A program made the position numbers and the translations under genes. A stretch of DNA of 64,000 nucleotides, from the NCBI GenBank assembly GCA_037176885.1, contig JAWWNJ010000093.1, positions 930,001 through 994,000 of the forward strand, written 5' to 3'. Shown here one piece after another: positions 23,701-34,638 of this stretch. The stretch is from Favolaschia claudopus (Eukaryota; Basidiomycota; Agaricomycetes; Agaricales; Mycenaceae). A model generated the notes under the pieces. That model saw nothing but the letters and a program-made list of their open reading frames with translations, had not been told where the DNA came from and searched no databases. Each line of letters opens with the position of its first letter. Positions within the stretch are counted from its first letter, which is position 1.

Positions 23701-26187
23701 TAGTGGAACTCAAACCCGAACACTTTCTAGGACTCACCGAAAAAATCATAGTGGATCTGTGCGCGTCAGAGATGATTAGCGGTGTCTTGATTTTCTTCTT
23801 CTTTAGGACGCGAGTGGCCGGGTAGCTCTGTCAAACGACGCGAGAGAACGGTGTCAGGGAAAACTTCTCAGCAATTTGCACATAGAAGGTTGAATTTGAT
23901 TGGCATATGGCATACCGTTGACAGATGTTTCTTGAAGTGGGCGGCGTTCTTCATTCGAATGTCGGGGAAGAACGCGAGGCGATTGCGGTTATGAAAAAAC
24001 GGACGTGTCAGCATCGATCACCACGAACAGATATCAACAGTATGTGTAAGCGCTGATCTGAGCCTTACAGAAGAATAATTGGGGGAGCTTGCTCCCCCTT
24101 TATCAGAGCCGTCACCGAAAAGCAATAAGCTGTGCTAGACGGCTTTTTGATGGGGTCACTGCCCTTGACGTGCGCACGTCAAGATTGGCATGCTCCGAGT
24201 GATACGATGTTCTTCCGAGTGATCCAGACTGATTGCAGCGTGATGGCGCATCCTTTTCAACTGATGGTGCACCCGTCCTTGACCCTGCCCGAGGCTGCTC
24301 AACGGAAGGGGAAATACAGTTCTCTATTTCATACACGGTACAGAGGGGCAGGTTCTGGCGCCATTAGTTTTCCAGAAAGTTGCTGTAAAGAGGCGATGAA
24401 AATAAATGATATCAATGTTGCGGCTTGCTCAGTTATAGTGTCTGGATAGAGAGACCACGGTTCTGACTGGATAGGTATGCTATCATGATGACAAGCTAGT
24501 CAGAAATTTGATTGGTGGTTCATCGTCTGGAACGCCGTTGCCCGGCATAAGTAAAGTTTTGTTCACAAGAGTAGAGTACTACTAGAGTATGGTTGCGGCC
24601 AAAACTTCATGATCAGTCCCAATTTTGCTCAAAATCCTTCGGGATTCGAGATTTAGCAGGAACTAGGGTATGGTTTATAGGTGAAATTTTTGTTTCAGAG
24701 GAATCGGAGGTACTCCTAACTTAGGGTTACAAAACGCGAAATTTGAACAGCGAAAAACCAAAATTGTGTGTACTAAACTCGCGAGTTTGAGGCAGGTAAT
24801 CAAGTCTTTCTCTGCCATTCTGCCTCTGCAACCCCGGACTCCTTCTTCCGGACACCACAGTGAAAGTGAAATATCCTTACCAACAAATCGGCAATGGCCA
24901 GGCGAGCCGCGACATTGATGCTGTTACACAGCCACCGGTCCGAGTGATCCGCAATCAAAAGCGCGAAATTGCCGTGCAAAACACGGAAAACCGATTTTTC
25001 GAAGTTTTGCTCCAGTACGTTTGTAGATTACCTTCTTGCAATGCTATTTACACAATCCCAGGATGTCTCAATAAAAACTGACGTGACAGTATCAATTACC
25101 AAATTGGGACTGCGACTTGTCACGAAGTTCGGTCCGCAACCATAATTACTGTATGCCAGTGTGCGTGAAAAAGAATTCAGCCGAATTATGCCCCCCCCAA
25201 ACAACAGCGCAACATTAATATTGTTAATTTGTGTGCCATATAAGAATTTACACAAGCTCCCCCTGCTGTAGGCCGGTATTCCGGCATACAAATCATATTA
25301 AGTTGTTGCTCCAGGAGCTTGCTCCCCCTTTTATCCAGGCTGACACCAAATGGTGATGGGGCTGTGCTTGAGCTTGTGATGGCTGCTGTCAATCGCTGCC
25401 TTTGACGTAGATTGGCATGCCTTGACTGATGCAGCGCCTTTCCGTGTGATCCACGGCGGCTTTCAGTGATTGCAGTTGATCCCAAGTGACGGGAGCACAT
25501 CGAGCGTGATGGCAATATAGTTCCGATGACCTTGCACCTATTTCGACAGATCCAAAGGTTGTTGTGGTCGAGATGCTTATTTTCACTGCCCTTGCGAGGT
25601 CTGGTGAGTGGCGCAACAAAAATATCCTGAAACAAATTTGCAGATTGTTGTGTAATAAGGTTGTTTGAACTTGTTTCAAAGATTGGATCTTTAACAGTCG
25701 GCTGTGCCAGTCCGTCTGGCACCCCACCATCCAATGTCGAGCGGGTCGGATGCTGATAGCGGCATTTTGGTGGGTAGGGACATCACGACGAATTGGATCC
25801 ACGAGAAGTCAGCCTGCAGCTTCGCTGGGGCGTGCAGCTTAGCATGCGGGAGTAGGAAACCGTTGTCGAACTCGGAGATGGAGGGAAGGAATGGTCGTAG
25901 TATACTGTATATAGCGGACACTGTGTCCGCTATCACTCCGCCCTATTGACCCAGTGACAGTTCACGGGCACGTGATCTGGCCGCGGGCGGCGGCAGCGGC
26001 GAATCTAAGAAAGCAGCGCGTATGAGTATCGCGGATGCGAGCTAATACTAATGTTCGACCCATCATGCAAGTCCCATATCAGAAGCCCCATTCTCTCAAA
26101 TGGTGAGGGAAATTGGGAATCACAGATTTTTTCCAAAAAAGGAAAATTTTTGTAAGTAAGTAGAGACTGTAGAGTTGACAAAAGGTC
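23701..26187. other. Repeat-rich, no gene; hairpin GGGGGAGCTTGCTCCCCC
   Basis: 24077-24330 and 25313-25560 are diverged direct copies of one unit. Each starts with a GGAGCTTGCTCCCCC hairpin followed by TTTATC and continues with TTGGCATGC, GTGATCCA and GATTGCAG blocks. 25253-25295 carries AAGCTCCCCC and a GCCGG/CCGGC palindrome that recurs at 43329-43360. A perfect 23-bp palindrome (ATAGCGGACACTGTGTCCGCTAT) sits at 25912-25934. No protein recognised. Confidence 0.5.
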
Positions 26188-26193
26188 ATGTTG

Positions 26194-26944
26194 TATGGCG
26201 GTCAATCTGTAGTTTTAATCAAATCCGTAGAAAATGTGATTTTGGTGCAAAGTGAAGAAAAAGATTGGAAGATTGAGACCTAGCTTTCTTTTTAGTCAAA
26301 GTAAAAAGCTGAAGAGCCTGAGTGTGAAAACTTTTTGCACTTGAGTGTGAAAAAAGTTTGTGTCGGGCCGCAGAGGGTGGCTGTGAGATTGATGATGAAT
26401 TGATCCCAAACTCGGCATTGGGACTTCAACAAAGCTTTGCTCCACGCCCCTCAGCACCGGCATCTCCTAAAATGCTGCCTACTAGCTCATAATTTCAGGA
26501 GTTACCTGTAAGAAGACCAAACTGTAAGCTGAATTCAGCTAAAAGACAATTCAAAGGCTTGATTTGAACTTCACTGTGCCTGCACACCACTTTGAGCTGA
26601 TCATCAGCTCCTTGCACAAAACAGCCCAAGATCATAACTACAGTATCTACTATACCTCGCAGTCTGTTGTAATAGCCCTTTATACTGCTTCATTCTTTCT
26701 GGTTTCAACAGATTGAATCTCAATAGGTCGGCCATCATCTCGCATCAAATACACAGCCACCGGACCTCGGACCGACCTAAACTTTTTATACTGGAACATA
26801 AAAACTTTCTACTCTACGCAAGTAAAAGTTTTTACACTCACAAAGAAAAGTTGAGTTTTCAAGCTTTTTGCACTTTTCCTCCTCCTTTGACCCATAATTG
26901 ACATTTTATACGGATTTGATTAAAACGACAGATTGACCGCCATA
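26194..26944. mobile_element. Foldback MITE, 751 bp
   Basis: Ends TATGGCGGTCAATCTGT and its complement, about 55 bp with few mismatches. Further inverted homology reaches inward (GTGTGAAAACTTTTTGC against the 26800-26870 region). ATGTTG abuts both ends (26188-26193, 26945-26950). Either that is a 6-bp duplication, or the TA at each terminus is a Tc1/mariner site. Confidence 0.7.
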
Positions 26945-26950
26945 ATGTTG

Positions 26951-28525
26951 TACCCGGGCTTATATTCATGCAACTTGATGTACCATCTCGCCGGAAGGGT
27001 TGGTAAGTTAACACAGCAGTATGTACTCTAATCATTTCTGAGCAGAAACTCCAAATTGGATTTCGGTGTTAAACGTGTCTTGATGAAACTATCGAGACTC
27101 GAGAGTGATAGAGTGATAAGCTGGGAGGAAGTAGTTGCCTTTAATTGGATACTATTCCATTTGAAAGAGGTTATGAATAGAGAGCAGTAGGGGATTGTTA
27201 GTTGAACTTGAGTAGAATCTGAAGTGTTCGCGCCGTAATCTTGAGTAATTGCATATAGAGGTACCATGATTACGACTATTGAACAGTTGTATATTTCTCG
27301 TCATTATCTTAACAAAATTTCACGACACGCAATGTGCATAGAGAGAAGGGGTACAATAGTGAAGGGCCGGAAAAGGAGAATGGGAAAAGGAAATCCAAAC
27401 GAAAGGAGAAGTGTGCCAGATCCAGAGATCTGGCTCGATACTGATGGCGGTGGGAAATACTGGTATCCAGATACCGGCGGAGTTTGAATTGCCGGCCCGG
27501 CGGTCCCACCGCTCCGACATCTTCATGACAGCATAAAATTGCAGCACTGGGCCGCAGTGGGCGAAATAATGGCAAGCGGCCGGTGCATATATGAAAAATG
27601 AATACTACATCGGATATTGTTGCTCCAGTAGGACAAGTTATCACCCCAGTGAAAGCTTGTTTCCCCCGGGTTTTGTCCCGTCGGGTTTACTCGAAAATTT
27701 TAAAAACAAAACATTTGAATTATTTTCAAGTCTCGACGCAAAATACGGGATGGTCAGCTTGCTCAAATCTCAAGAAACTACCACATCCACGGCTGTCACC
27801 TGATTGGGCTGAGGTTCCTTCAACTCTTAGCAACAAACTGGAAAGGGCTTGGTATATGTGCTCCTGGAATTGTCTGAACCACAGTAGCATAGAAGATTTA
27901 CCCTCTTCAAGTTACTGCACTTAGAAACAAGATATATAACAACATGGGGTCAATTCCACCTGTGTTCAACATAACCATTGTAGATCAACACACTTTAGAG
28001 TCAACAAAAGTCTGGAATAGCAGTTGATCTGATGAGAGTAAGTTTAACATATGGAGGATAAGCTCACCTGAATGAATGTGCGAGTGTGTGCGTGAGGATT
28101 GATTGCTCAAGTTGAGAGTCAGCGCAATCGTGATAATGTCCGGAGATAAAATGGGGTCACTTTGAATATGGCTAGAGAAAAATCCAAGGGGAATACAGAC
28201 AGAATGATTTACCCCGACTCAGAGGCATACAATGCATATGAATGAAATGAGCTTTACAATTCAGATCGAATACTTAGTATCATACGATTGAGCCGTCGTG
28301 GCTTGTGTGCGCAGGCAGAAGACTTTAATTATCCCAGTTGTGTGAGTGGTCATAGCTCTGTTCTAGACCTCAATCTTGCTTCTGTAGAGAACTGGCGCTG
28401 AGATTGAGCATCTAGCGGTTGTGTCGATTTAGTTGAAGCAAAGTTGCCCAACTCGGACTTGATTCGGACTTCGGAAAATTGGAGCGCGCAAATCCGTGAT
28501 TGACAAGCCCTGCCGCCTCGGATCG
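26951..28525. other. No gene; contains a short dispersed-repeat copy
   Basis: 27432-27490 is the short form of the dispersed repeat (GGCTCGATACTGATGGCGGT ... CCGGCGGAGTTTGAA). Elsewhere only short frames without similarity. Confidence 0.45.
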
Positions 28526-29761
28526 TGGATTTCAAGCTCCGTCGGTATATTGCCGGATGGGAAGAAAAGCCAAAAGGAAACTCACCTCCCGGTGGATAGC
28601 GGTTTAAAAAAGGCTGAGTGCCCCATTGACGTCGTAGAAGCTGCCATATTATTTACAAGAATTAAGCAAAGCCATCGAAAGCAGCGAAAAACCTTTTCGC
28701 TATCGGACTCGGAAACAGCAACGACTTGACAGCTGTCAGAAGTTTCTCGGGAATCTCCTTGATATTCCCTCCCTTTTTTCGTTTCTTTTTTTCTTTATTT
28801 CTTTATTTTCTCCCACCGACACCAGTATCGAGCCTGGATTTCAAGCTCCGTCGGTATATTGCCGGATGGGAAGAAAAGCCAAAAGGAAACTCACCTCCCG
28901 GTGGATAGCGGTTTAAAAAAGGCTGAGTGCCCCATTGACGTCGTAGAAGCTGCCATATTATTTACAAGAATTAAGCAAAGCCATCGAAAGCAGCGAAAAA
29001 CCTTTTCGCTATCGGACTCGGAAACAGCAACGACTTGACAGCTGTCAGAAGTTTCTCGGGAATCTCCTTGATATTCCCTCCCTTTTTTCGTTTCTTTTTT
29101 TCTTTATTTCTTTATTTTCTCCCACCGACACCAGTATCGAGCCTGGATTTCAAGCTCCGTCGGTATATTGCCGGATGGGAAGAAAAGCCAAAAGGAAACT
29201 CACCTCCCGGTGGATAGCGGTTTAAAAAAGGCTGAGTGCCCCATTGACGTCGTAGAAGCTGCCATATTATTTACAAGAATTAAGCAAAGCCATCGAAAGC
29301 AGCGAAAAACCTTTTCGCTATCGGACTCGGAAACAGCAACGACTTGACAGCTGTCAGAAGTTTCTCGGGAATCTCCTTGATATTCCCTCCCTTTTTTCGT
29401 TTCTTTTTTTCTTTATTTCTTTATTTTCTCCCACCGACACCAGTATCGAGCCTGGATTTCAAGCTCCGTCGGTATATTGCCGGATGGGAAGAAAAGCCAA
29501 AAGGAAACTCACCTCCCGGTGGATAGCGGTTTAAAAAAGGCTGAGTGCCCCATTGACGTCGTAGAAGCTGCCATATTATTTACAAGAATTAAGCAAAGCC
29601 ATCGAAAGCAGCGAAAAACCTTTTCGCTATCGGACTCGGAAACAGCAACGACTTGACAGCTGTCAGAAGTTTCTTGGGAATCTCCTTGATATTCCCTCCC
29701 TTTTTTCGTTTCTTTTTTTCTTTATTTCTTTATTTTCTCCCACCGACACCAGTATCGAGCC
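28526..29761. repeat. Four tandem copies of a 309-bp unit
   Basis: Units at 28526-28834, 28835-29143, 29144-29452 and 29453-29761 are virtually identical; the one difference I saw is TTTCTCGG to TTTCTTGG in the last unit. Each unit is a full copy of the dispersed repeat family, from GGATTTCAAGCTCCGTCGG through the T-rich block to CACCAGTATCGAGCC. The 60-codon frame repeated in every unit (MTAVRSFSGISLIF...) is a by-product of the repeat. Confidence 0.9.
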
Positions 29762-29764
29762 AGA

Positions 29765-30309
29765 GATCTGACACCTCTTGGGCGGTGGGATGGCGGCGTG
29801 GGAAGTCACGTGCACGTGAACTGTCACTGGGTGAATTGTCCACACGCAAGTCAATTACCCAAAAATGGCAATCGCTACTGAGCAGTCACCTTTGACCCAG
29901 TTGTGCTGAAACTGTGTAGAAAGCGTGTACAGGAGACGACGACGACGAGCAGCTCCAGCGAGCCCCGCCCGCGTGCGTCGTTCCCTCCGCCATAGCCCTT
30001 CTTCCTACATCGCCTGCGCGTCCCCATCCCCAACACCCCCTCGCGCACACTCGTCCCCCCCTGCGAGCATTTTTGCGCGAGCATCTCACTTACCTTTTGC
30101 AAGGCTGGCTTCATTCCATAAATCCTACATATGATGTCATAATACGACATTATCCAGTATTATTATATATACTGCCAGCCACATGTCAAGCCGAGCTTCC
30201 ACTACCACACCAAAAGGGAGCAAGGCTGGCTGCATTACATAAATCTTTACCCATCAAGACCCATTTTTGATTTAACCTCTACAGTGTAGTAAGCAAGAGG
30301 TGTCAGATC
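29765..30309. mobile_element. Inverted-repeat-bounded segment, 545 bp
   Basis: GATCTGACACCTCTT at 29765-29779 is repeated inverted at 30295-30309. It abuts the tandem array. It includes a CACGTGCACGTGAACTGTCA block that also occurs inverted near 25955-25980. No clean target duplication; non-coding. Confidence 0.45.
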
Positions 30310-30469
30310 GAGAGCTAACAACCCACAGGGATCAATTCTCCAGAGACGTCTCCAGAGATTCTCTGAAGAAAATGATAGCGCCGGATACCGCCGGAAATTC
30401 TCCAGACACGGCGTTTGATGGGGTTTGGGAGAATGATGGGAGAATGATTATGAACTTTGGTTCACCATG

Positions 30470-30746
30470 ACACGTCGCGTCCACAGCGCGCTACTATGCC
30501 GGTGTACCCGAAGTCTTGCAAGTCGCCACGCACTTTTTCATCGAAAGCGCGCTGCTCAAGGTTTTCGCGAACGGGATGGTCTTTGGATGGTAAGTCAATT
30601 TGTAGCGCAACGTTCACATTGATACTCACACCCTAGACTCAAGGACTTCCGCTTCCAATTGGGCTCGCATCTATGATTGTGCCCTTGCGCAGCCAAATCC
30701 CCACATACGCAACAATAAGCTCGCATTCTCGGCATCCCCCAAGTAA
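30470..30746 (+). pseudogene. Fragment of KDZ-transposon-associated (CxC5/CxC6-like) protein
   Basis: Exon to 30589 reads ARYYAGVPEVLQVATHFF and ALLKVFANGMVFGW. After a 54-bp GTAAGT...AG intron (30590-30643) it continues TSASNWARIYDCALAQPNPH and ends at a stop at 30746. The TS(A/S)xNxARIYxxAL pattern after a GW is what I recall from basidiomycete proteins annotated as cysteine clusters associated with KDZ transposases. Only this short piece remains; N-terminus and later domains are missing. Identification is from memory of the family. Confidence 0.45.
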
Positions 30747-30979
30747 ATCATACGAGTTCTTATATGTTTTGTCGTGGTCCGTGCGCGCTCAATCACGTGC
30801 GACGGCAGCCCCGGAAGGTGAAACAGTCGGGGTAAAGGACACGCTCGCTTGACTGGTAGTACTTAGATAGGTCGAAAAAAAGAGGTGGAAATATTTGTTA
30901 TTTGACCATATATACTGAATGGCTCTAGAATACGACCAGACCAGTTGACGCGCAATGAACTGAGTTCCAGTGAAGTAGC

Positions 30980-31581
30980 TGTGATGGATATCGGCAACTT
31001 TCGGCTTTGCCCGCAAGACTTCACGCGCGCTCGGCGCATTTTCGGCATTCCTTGATCATGGGACCGCGTCCATGATGTCAATGCTACTAAGTTCTTCTAC
31101 TTAGCAGCAGAGCGTCATATCCTCCCTCTCAGATCGACACCGATAAGCCTCAATATGACTCGGGACGTCTGAACGAGTCATTGAGAAGGTATAGTAGAAT
31201 ATTCTGCTACTTTCCACAAGGTTCCATTGAGTTCTTGAATATTCTATAGTTGATCCTTGTAGATTATAAAAGGGAGTCGTTCCCTCATGTAACGACAGCT
31301 CTTTCTTACCTCTATCAATCTACGTAGATTTACCGTAAACCTTGCGTGAACTTAAGTGAAGCCTCGCGCTCTCTTCAAGATCTATCGAGCTAGTCTCAGA
31401 GTTGTAAAGCCGCGCGCTTACTCCTCCAACTAGAAAGCAACTCATAACTGGTTGATATTCCCAGTTCGTCTTAAGAAGAATCAGATCTCTTACGACAGTT
31501 GTTCAGGTAAAACACCTTGATTTATATAGAGATTCATTGATACTCAAGTTACATTTCCGAAACTAACCCGGATCTTCAACA
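30980..31581 (+). repeat. 5' LTR of the chromovirus
   Basis: TGTGATGG...CTTCAACA, 602 bp. Contains a TATA-like ATTATAAAAGG near 31265-31275, a plausible pol II promoter. Differs from the 3' LTR at only two positions I could find (CCACAAGG/CCTCAAGG and CTATCAAT/CTATTAAT). Confidence 0.95.
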
Positions 31582-31600
31582 CTGGTGGACACACAGGGAG
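31582..31600 (+). promoter_or_regulatory. Probable primer-binding site region
   Basis: The internal sequence starts CTGGTGGACACACAGGGAG directly after the LTR. TGG complementary to a tRNA CCA end fits a primer site; which tRNA is not determined. Confidence 0.4.
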
Positions 31601-31657
31601 ATCTCTTGCTTAATCAGGTACGTTTGCCATTAACTGTTCATTTCATTTTCCTATCCG

Positions 31658-34382
31658 ATGGCTACTACAACCCATTCTCCTACCATCGATCCTACCGATC
31701 CTTCTACCCCGCAACCTTCTTCTCGCGATCCTCCGCCGCACATGTCATCCAATCGCTCGGCAGCTGGAACACCTTCCTCGCAGCGTGGAGATGCAAACGT
31801 TGAGGAGATCACGCTCGATCCGCTCATCGATCTGCAGCACGCAGTAGATGACGAACTCATCGGCGATGATCCACCTCAGATGGTCACAATTTTGTTCCCT
31901 ACCCTGAAGCCTCTTGGCCGAATTGGGGGTAACACTACAGTTCTTGCACGGCGCGCGGATGCACTCACCAAAGGTGCGCATGCTATCAATAAAGGGTTTC
32001 TGCACCAAGCAGTGAAGCTTTCTCGCAATATAGCGGCTGATCAATTCCCAAAGCAGTGGGAAGCCCTCAACCGTATTCTGCGGGACTTAGAAAGACTTAC
32101 TTTAATTGACGGCACGTTTGTATATCGCCTTCGCGCATCGAATTATAAGATTCTACTTCGTGCCCTGGAGACAATGCGCCGCGAATGTGAAAACTCGTTC
32201 GTTTTGGAAGGAAAAACTCCGCCTGCCTTACCTCAATGGGGTGATCAGGATGATATCAACGATGCTTTTCGTCCAAACGACTTCGAGATTCTTGGCGTTT
32301 GCTTCAGAGTAGAGGTTGAGAATTTTCTGATGCTTGCACATAAGTATTATGACTTTCAACTCCACCAACCGCGTGATCGTGATCCTGACATTACCGAAGC
32401 TGCTTCGAGAATCTATTCTTCGCAAGGGAACATTACTGCTAAGCCTGAACCTCCGACTACTCCGACCCTACCTGAAAATAGGAGAGAGTCGCAGCAGTTC
32501 AATCCTTACGGTGTTCCAAGAATGGCTTCAACGCCGCCGCTTCGTGTTCCACGCCACTGGAAGTCAGCATACGATGAATCTACAACTTATCCACTTACTC
32601 AGGACACAAGTTTTCGAAATCCGCTTCCTACCGGCTTGCCTAGAGGAAATCAGCGAATTTCTGAACTCTTTGAACCTATGGAAGGATTATTTCAACCTGA
32701 TCGTTCTTATATTCCGACTATGGAGCCTGAGGAAGCTGACCAGATGCGTCGCATGCATCCCCAAGGAAATTCCGGTAATTTCCGTGAAACCAGACAACCT
32801 AGTATGTCAAATGCTTACGGCGGAATTCGTTCTCAACCGGCTCAACCAACTACGCTTCAACAACCACCAGCCTCTGGGGCACCCCCTGGCGGTGACCCGG
32901 ACGATGATGATCCTGATGACGGAAATGGTCCTGGCCTTCCGAATGTTCCTCCTATGCCTCCACCTCGACTGCCAAGAAATAATATGACTCCTGGGGTAAC
33001 TATATCTGGAGCCAACTTATACGGTCCGGGAGGAAGTAGGGAGCCTCATTTTGAATTCAAATTAAAAACTGAGAACGTACCAACTTGGGACGGAAACGTG
33101 GATACAATTGTCCGGTGGATCCTCAAAGTTAATGACATTGCACGTGAATCGTCAACAGTTTGGCGACAGCTTGGAAGAATTGCACCTCGCCGACTTCAAG
33201 GCGAAGCTGAGACTTGGTACTGGTCCTTACCAAAAGCCTATCGCAATACCATTGAAGCTAATTGGGATACATTGCGAAATGCATTCATGACTTACTTCAT
33301 GAATCGCAACTGGCTTGACCGACAACGTTCTCGTGCCAATCAAGCATCGTATCGTGAAGCTGGACACGCTCGTGAGAAGCCCACTCAATATTTCATTCGT
33401 AAGACTGACCTGTTGAATACGGTTTACACGCTTAGCGATTCAGAAATTATTCTTCATGTGATGGATGGTGCACCTACGTTGTGGAATACAATCCTCACAA
33501 CCCAACTGTATCAAGATGTGGTTGAGTTTCAAGCTGCGATTCGTTTCCATGAAGAGGCGTTAATGAAGCTTGATATGCGCGAACGGGATAACAGACCTTA
33601 TCGCGAGTATGACAACTCGAATCGATCCTCGTTTCGCTCTGCTCGTGCAAACCTAGTCGGTTGGTCTTCAAATCTTCCTGAACCGAAGTTTCCGAAGGAT
33701 GATCGTAATGTGTCGAAGCGTGCAACTCCTGAATCAAAAGGAGCTCGTCCTTGTCGTCACTGCGGGAGCGGTAAGCATTGGGATAATGAGTGTAAGCACT
33801 CCTTTAAAGGAAATCGTGCTGCACGCACTAACCTAGCTTCCGCGACCCGTGAGGACTTTGATGCGCAAGATCAATATGATGACCTATATTACGGGCTTGG
33901 AAGTGACGAAGAAAGCGAAATTGACCCGAGCATGGAACCACAGCAGGGTTTTGAGCAAACCCCTCAGATTACTGAATCTGCATCCAACGATGCGGAAGTC
34001 ACTTCAGCCCTGGGGGGGAATATTGAGGAAAATTTGCCGTCTTCGGAACTCAAAATCGATTCGGACGACGTACCTTTGACCACTGACAGTGTTTCAAGCA
34101 CTTCAGAAACTTCTTGTGAAAGCTACTATTCGAAGCCTTCATTGAACCGAAGGTCTAGACGGCGTCTCGCTAGAGAAATCAAAGCTGTGAATTATAGAGT
34201 AATTCATACCGAAGCGCAAGTCGCTGAACAACGGCCTTTGATTGAACTACGAAAGCACATGGCACGCCCAGCTGGCTCTTCTTTTCTTGGCTCACTCGCT
34301 ACCGAAGCCACTGCGACTATAGGAAGTCTGGAAACTGATCCTGTGCAAGTCATCATCGATTCCGGATCTGACATCACTCTAA
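31658..34382 (+). CDS. Gag and start of protease of the chromovirus
   Basis: Begins at ATG 31658, 76 bp into the internal region. A Pro/Ser/Thr-rich N-terminus (about residues 1-35) is followed by an uncharacterised alpha-helical part. A Pro-rich, acidic linker leads into the conserved capsid-like part (about residues 465-640: TWDGNVDTIVRWILKVNDI, GEAETWYWSLP). A CCHC zinc knuckle lies near residue 699 (CRHCGSGKHWDNEC). The aspartic protease begins near residue 899 (VIIDSGSDITLI), where the frame runs into the 256-bp insert. Without the insert the frame continues into pol. Gag packages the element RNA; the protease would cleave Gag-Pol. Confidence 0.9.
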
Positions 34383-34638
34383 TCTATAATAAAAGACACT
34401 ACGGGACCGCAGGTCCCGTGATAATTCACGTGAAAAAGCAGGTGACTTCTCACACGCTTTCCCCGGCGTCGCGCGCCGGCGAGTGCAGCGAGCGGCAGTG
34501 CGGCGCCGCGGGCAAGGAATCCAGCAAAAAAAATTCAGGCGGGGTTTGGGGCGGAGCCCCGACAAGCTGTGCACCAGCCGTAGGGAGGGACGCGAGCGCA
34601 GCGAGCCGGCCCTGCCGAAGGCGGGGTGCTTAAGCTTG
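34383..34638 (+). mobile_element. Helitron-like insert, 256 bp, inside protease
   Basis: Starts TCTATAATAAAAGACACTAC and ends GGGTGCTTAAGCTTG. It sits between A and T of the host sequence with no target duplication. Excision rejoins codons as LISRTTLESL in frame. Near the 3' end is a 7-bp stem (CCCTGCC/GGCGGGG, loop GAA) about 12 nt before the terminus, as in Helitrons. A perfect palindrome ACGGGACCGCAGGTCCCGT lies at 34401-34419. The last four bases, CTTG, deviate from the canonical CTRR. It is strongly GC-rich unlike its surroundings and non-autonomous. The exact edge can slide by two bases without changing the restored codons. Confidence 0.6.

Noticed and set aside
28526..29761. CRISPR-like or protein-coding repeat array
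   Set aside because: Units are contiguous 309-bp copies with no spacers, and the repeated 60-codon frame is only a by-product of a non-coding dispersed repeat.
34383..34638. Intron in the gypsy protease
   Set aside because: No GT donor at the left edge and no AG at the right edge that would restore the frame; an insertion without target duplication fits better.
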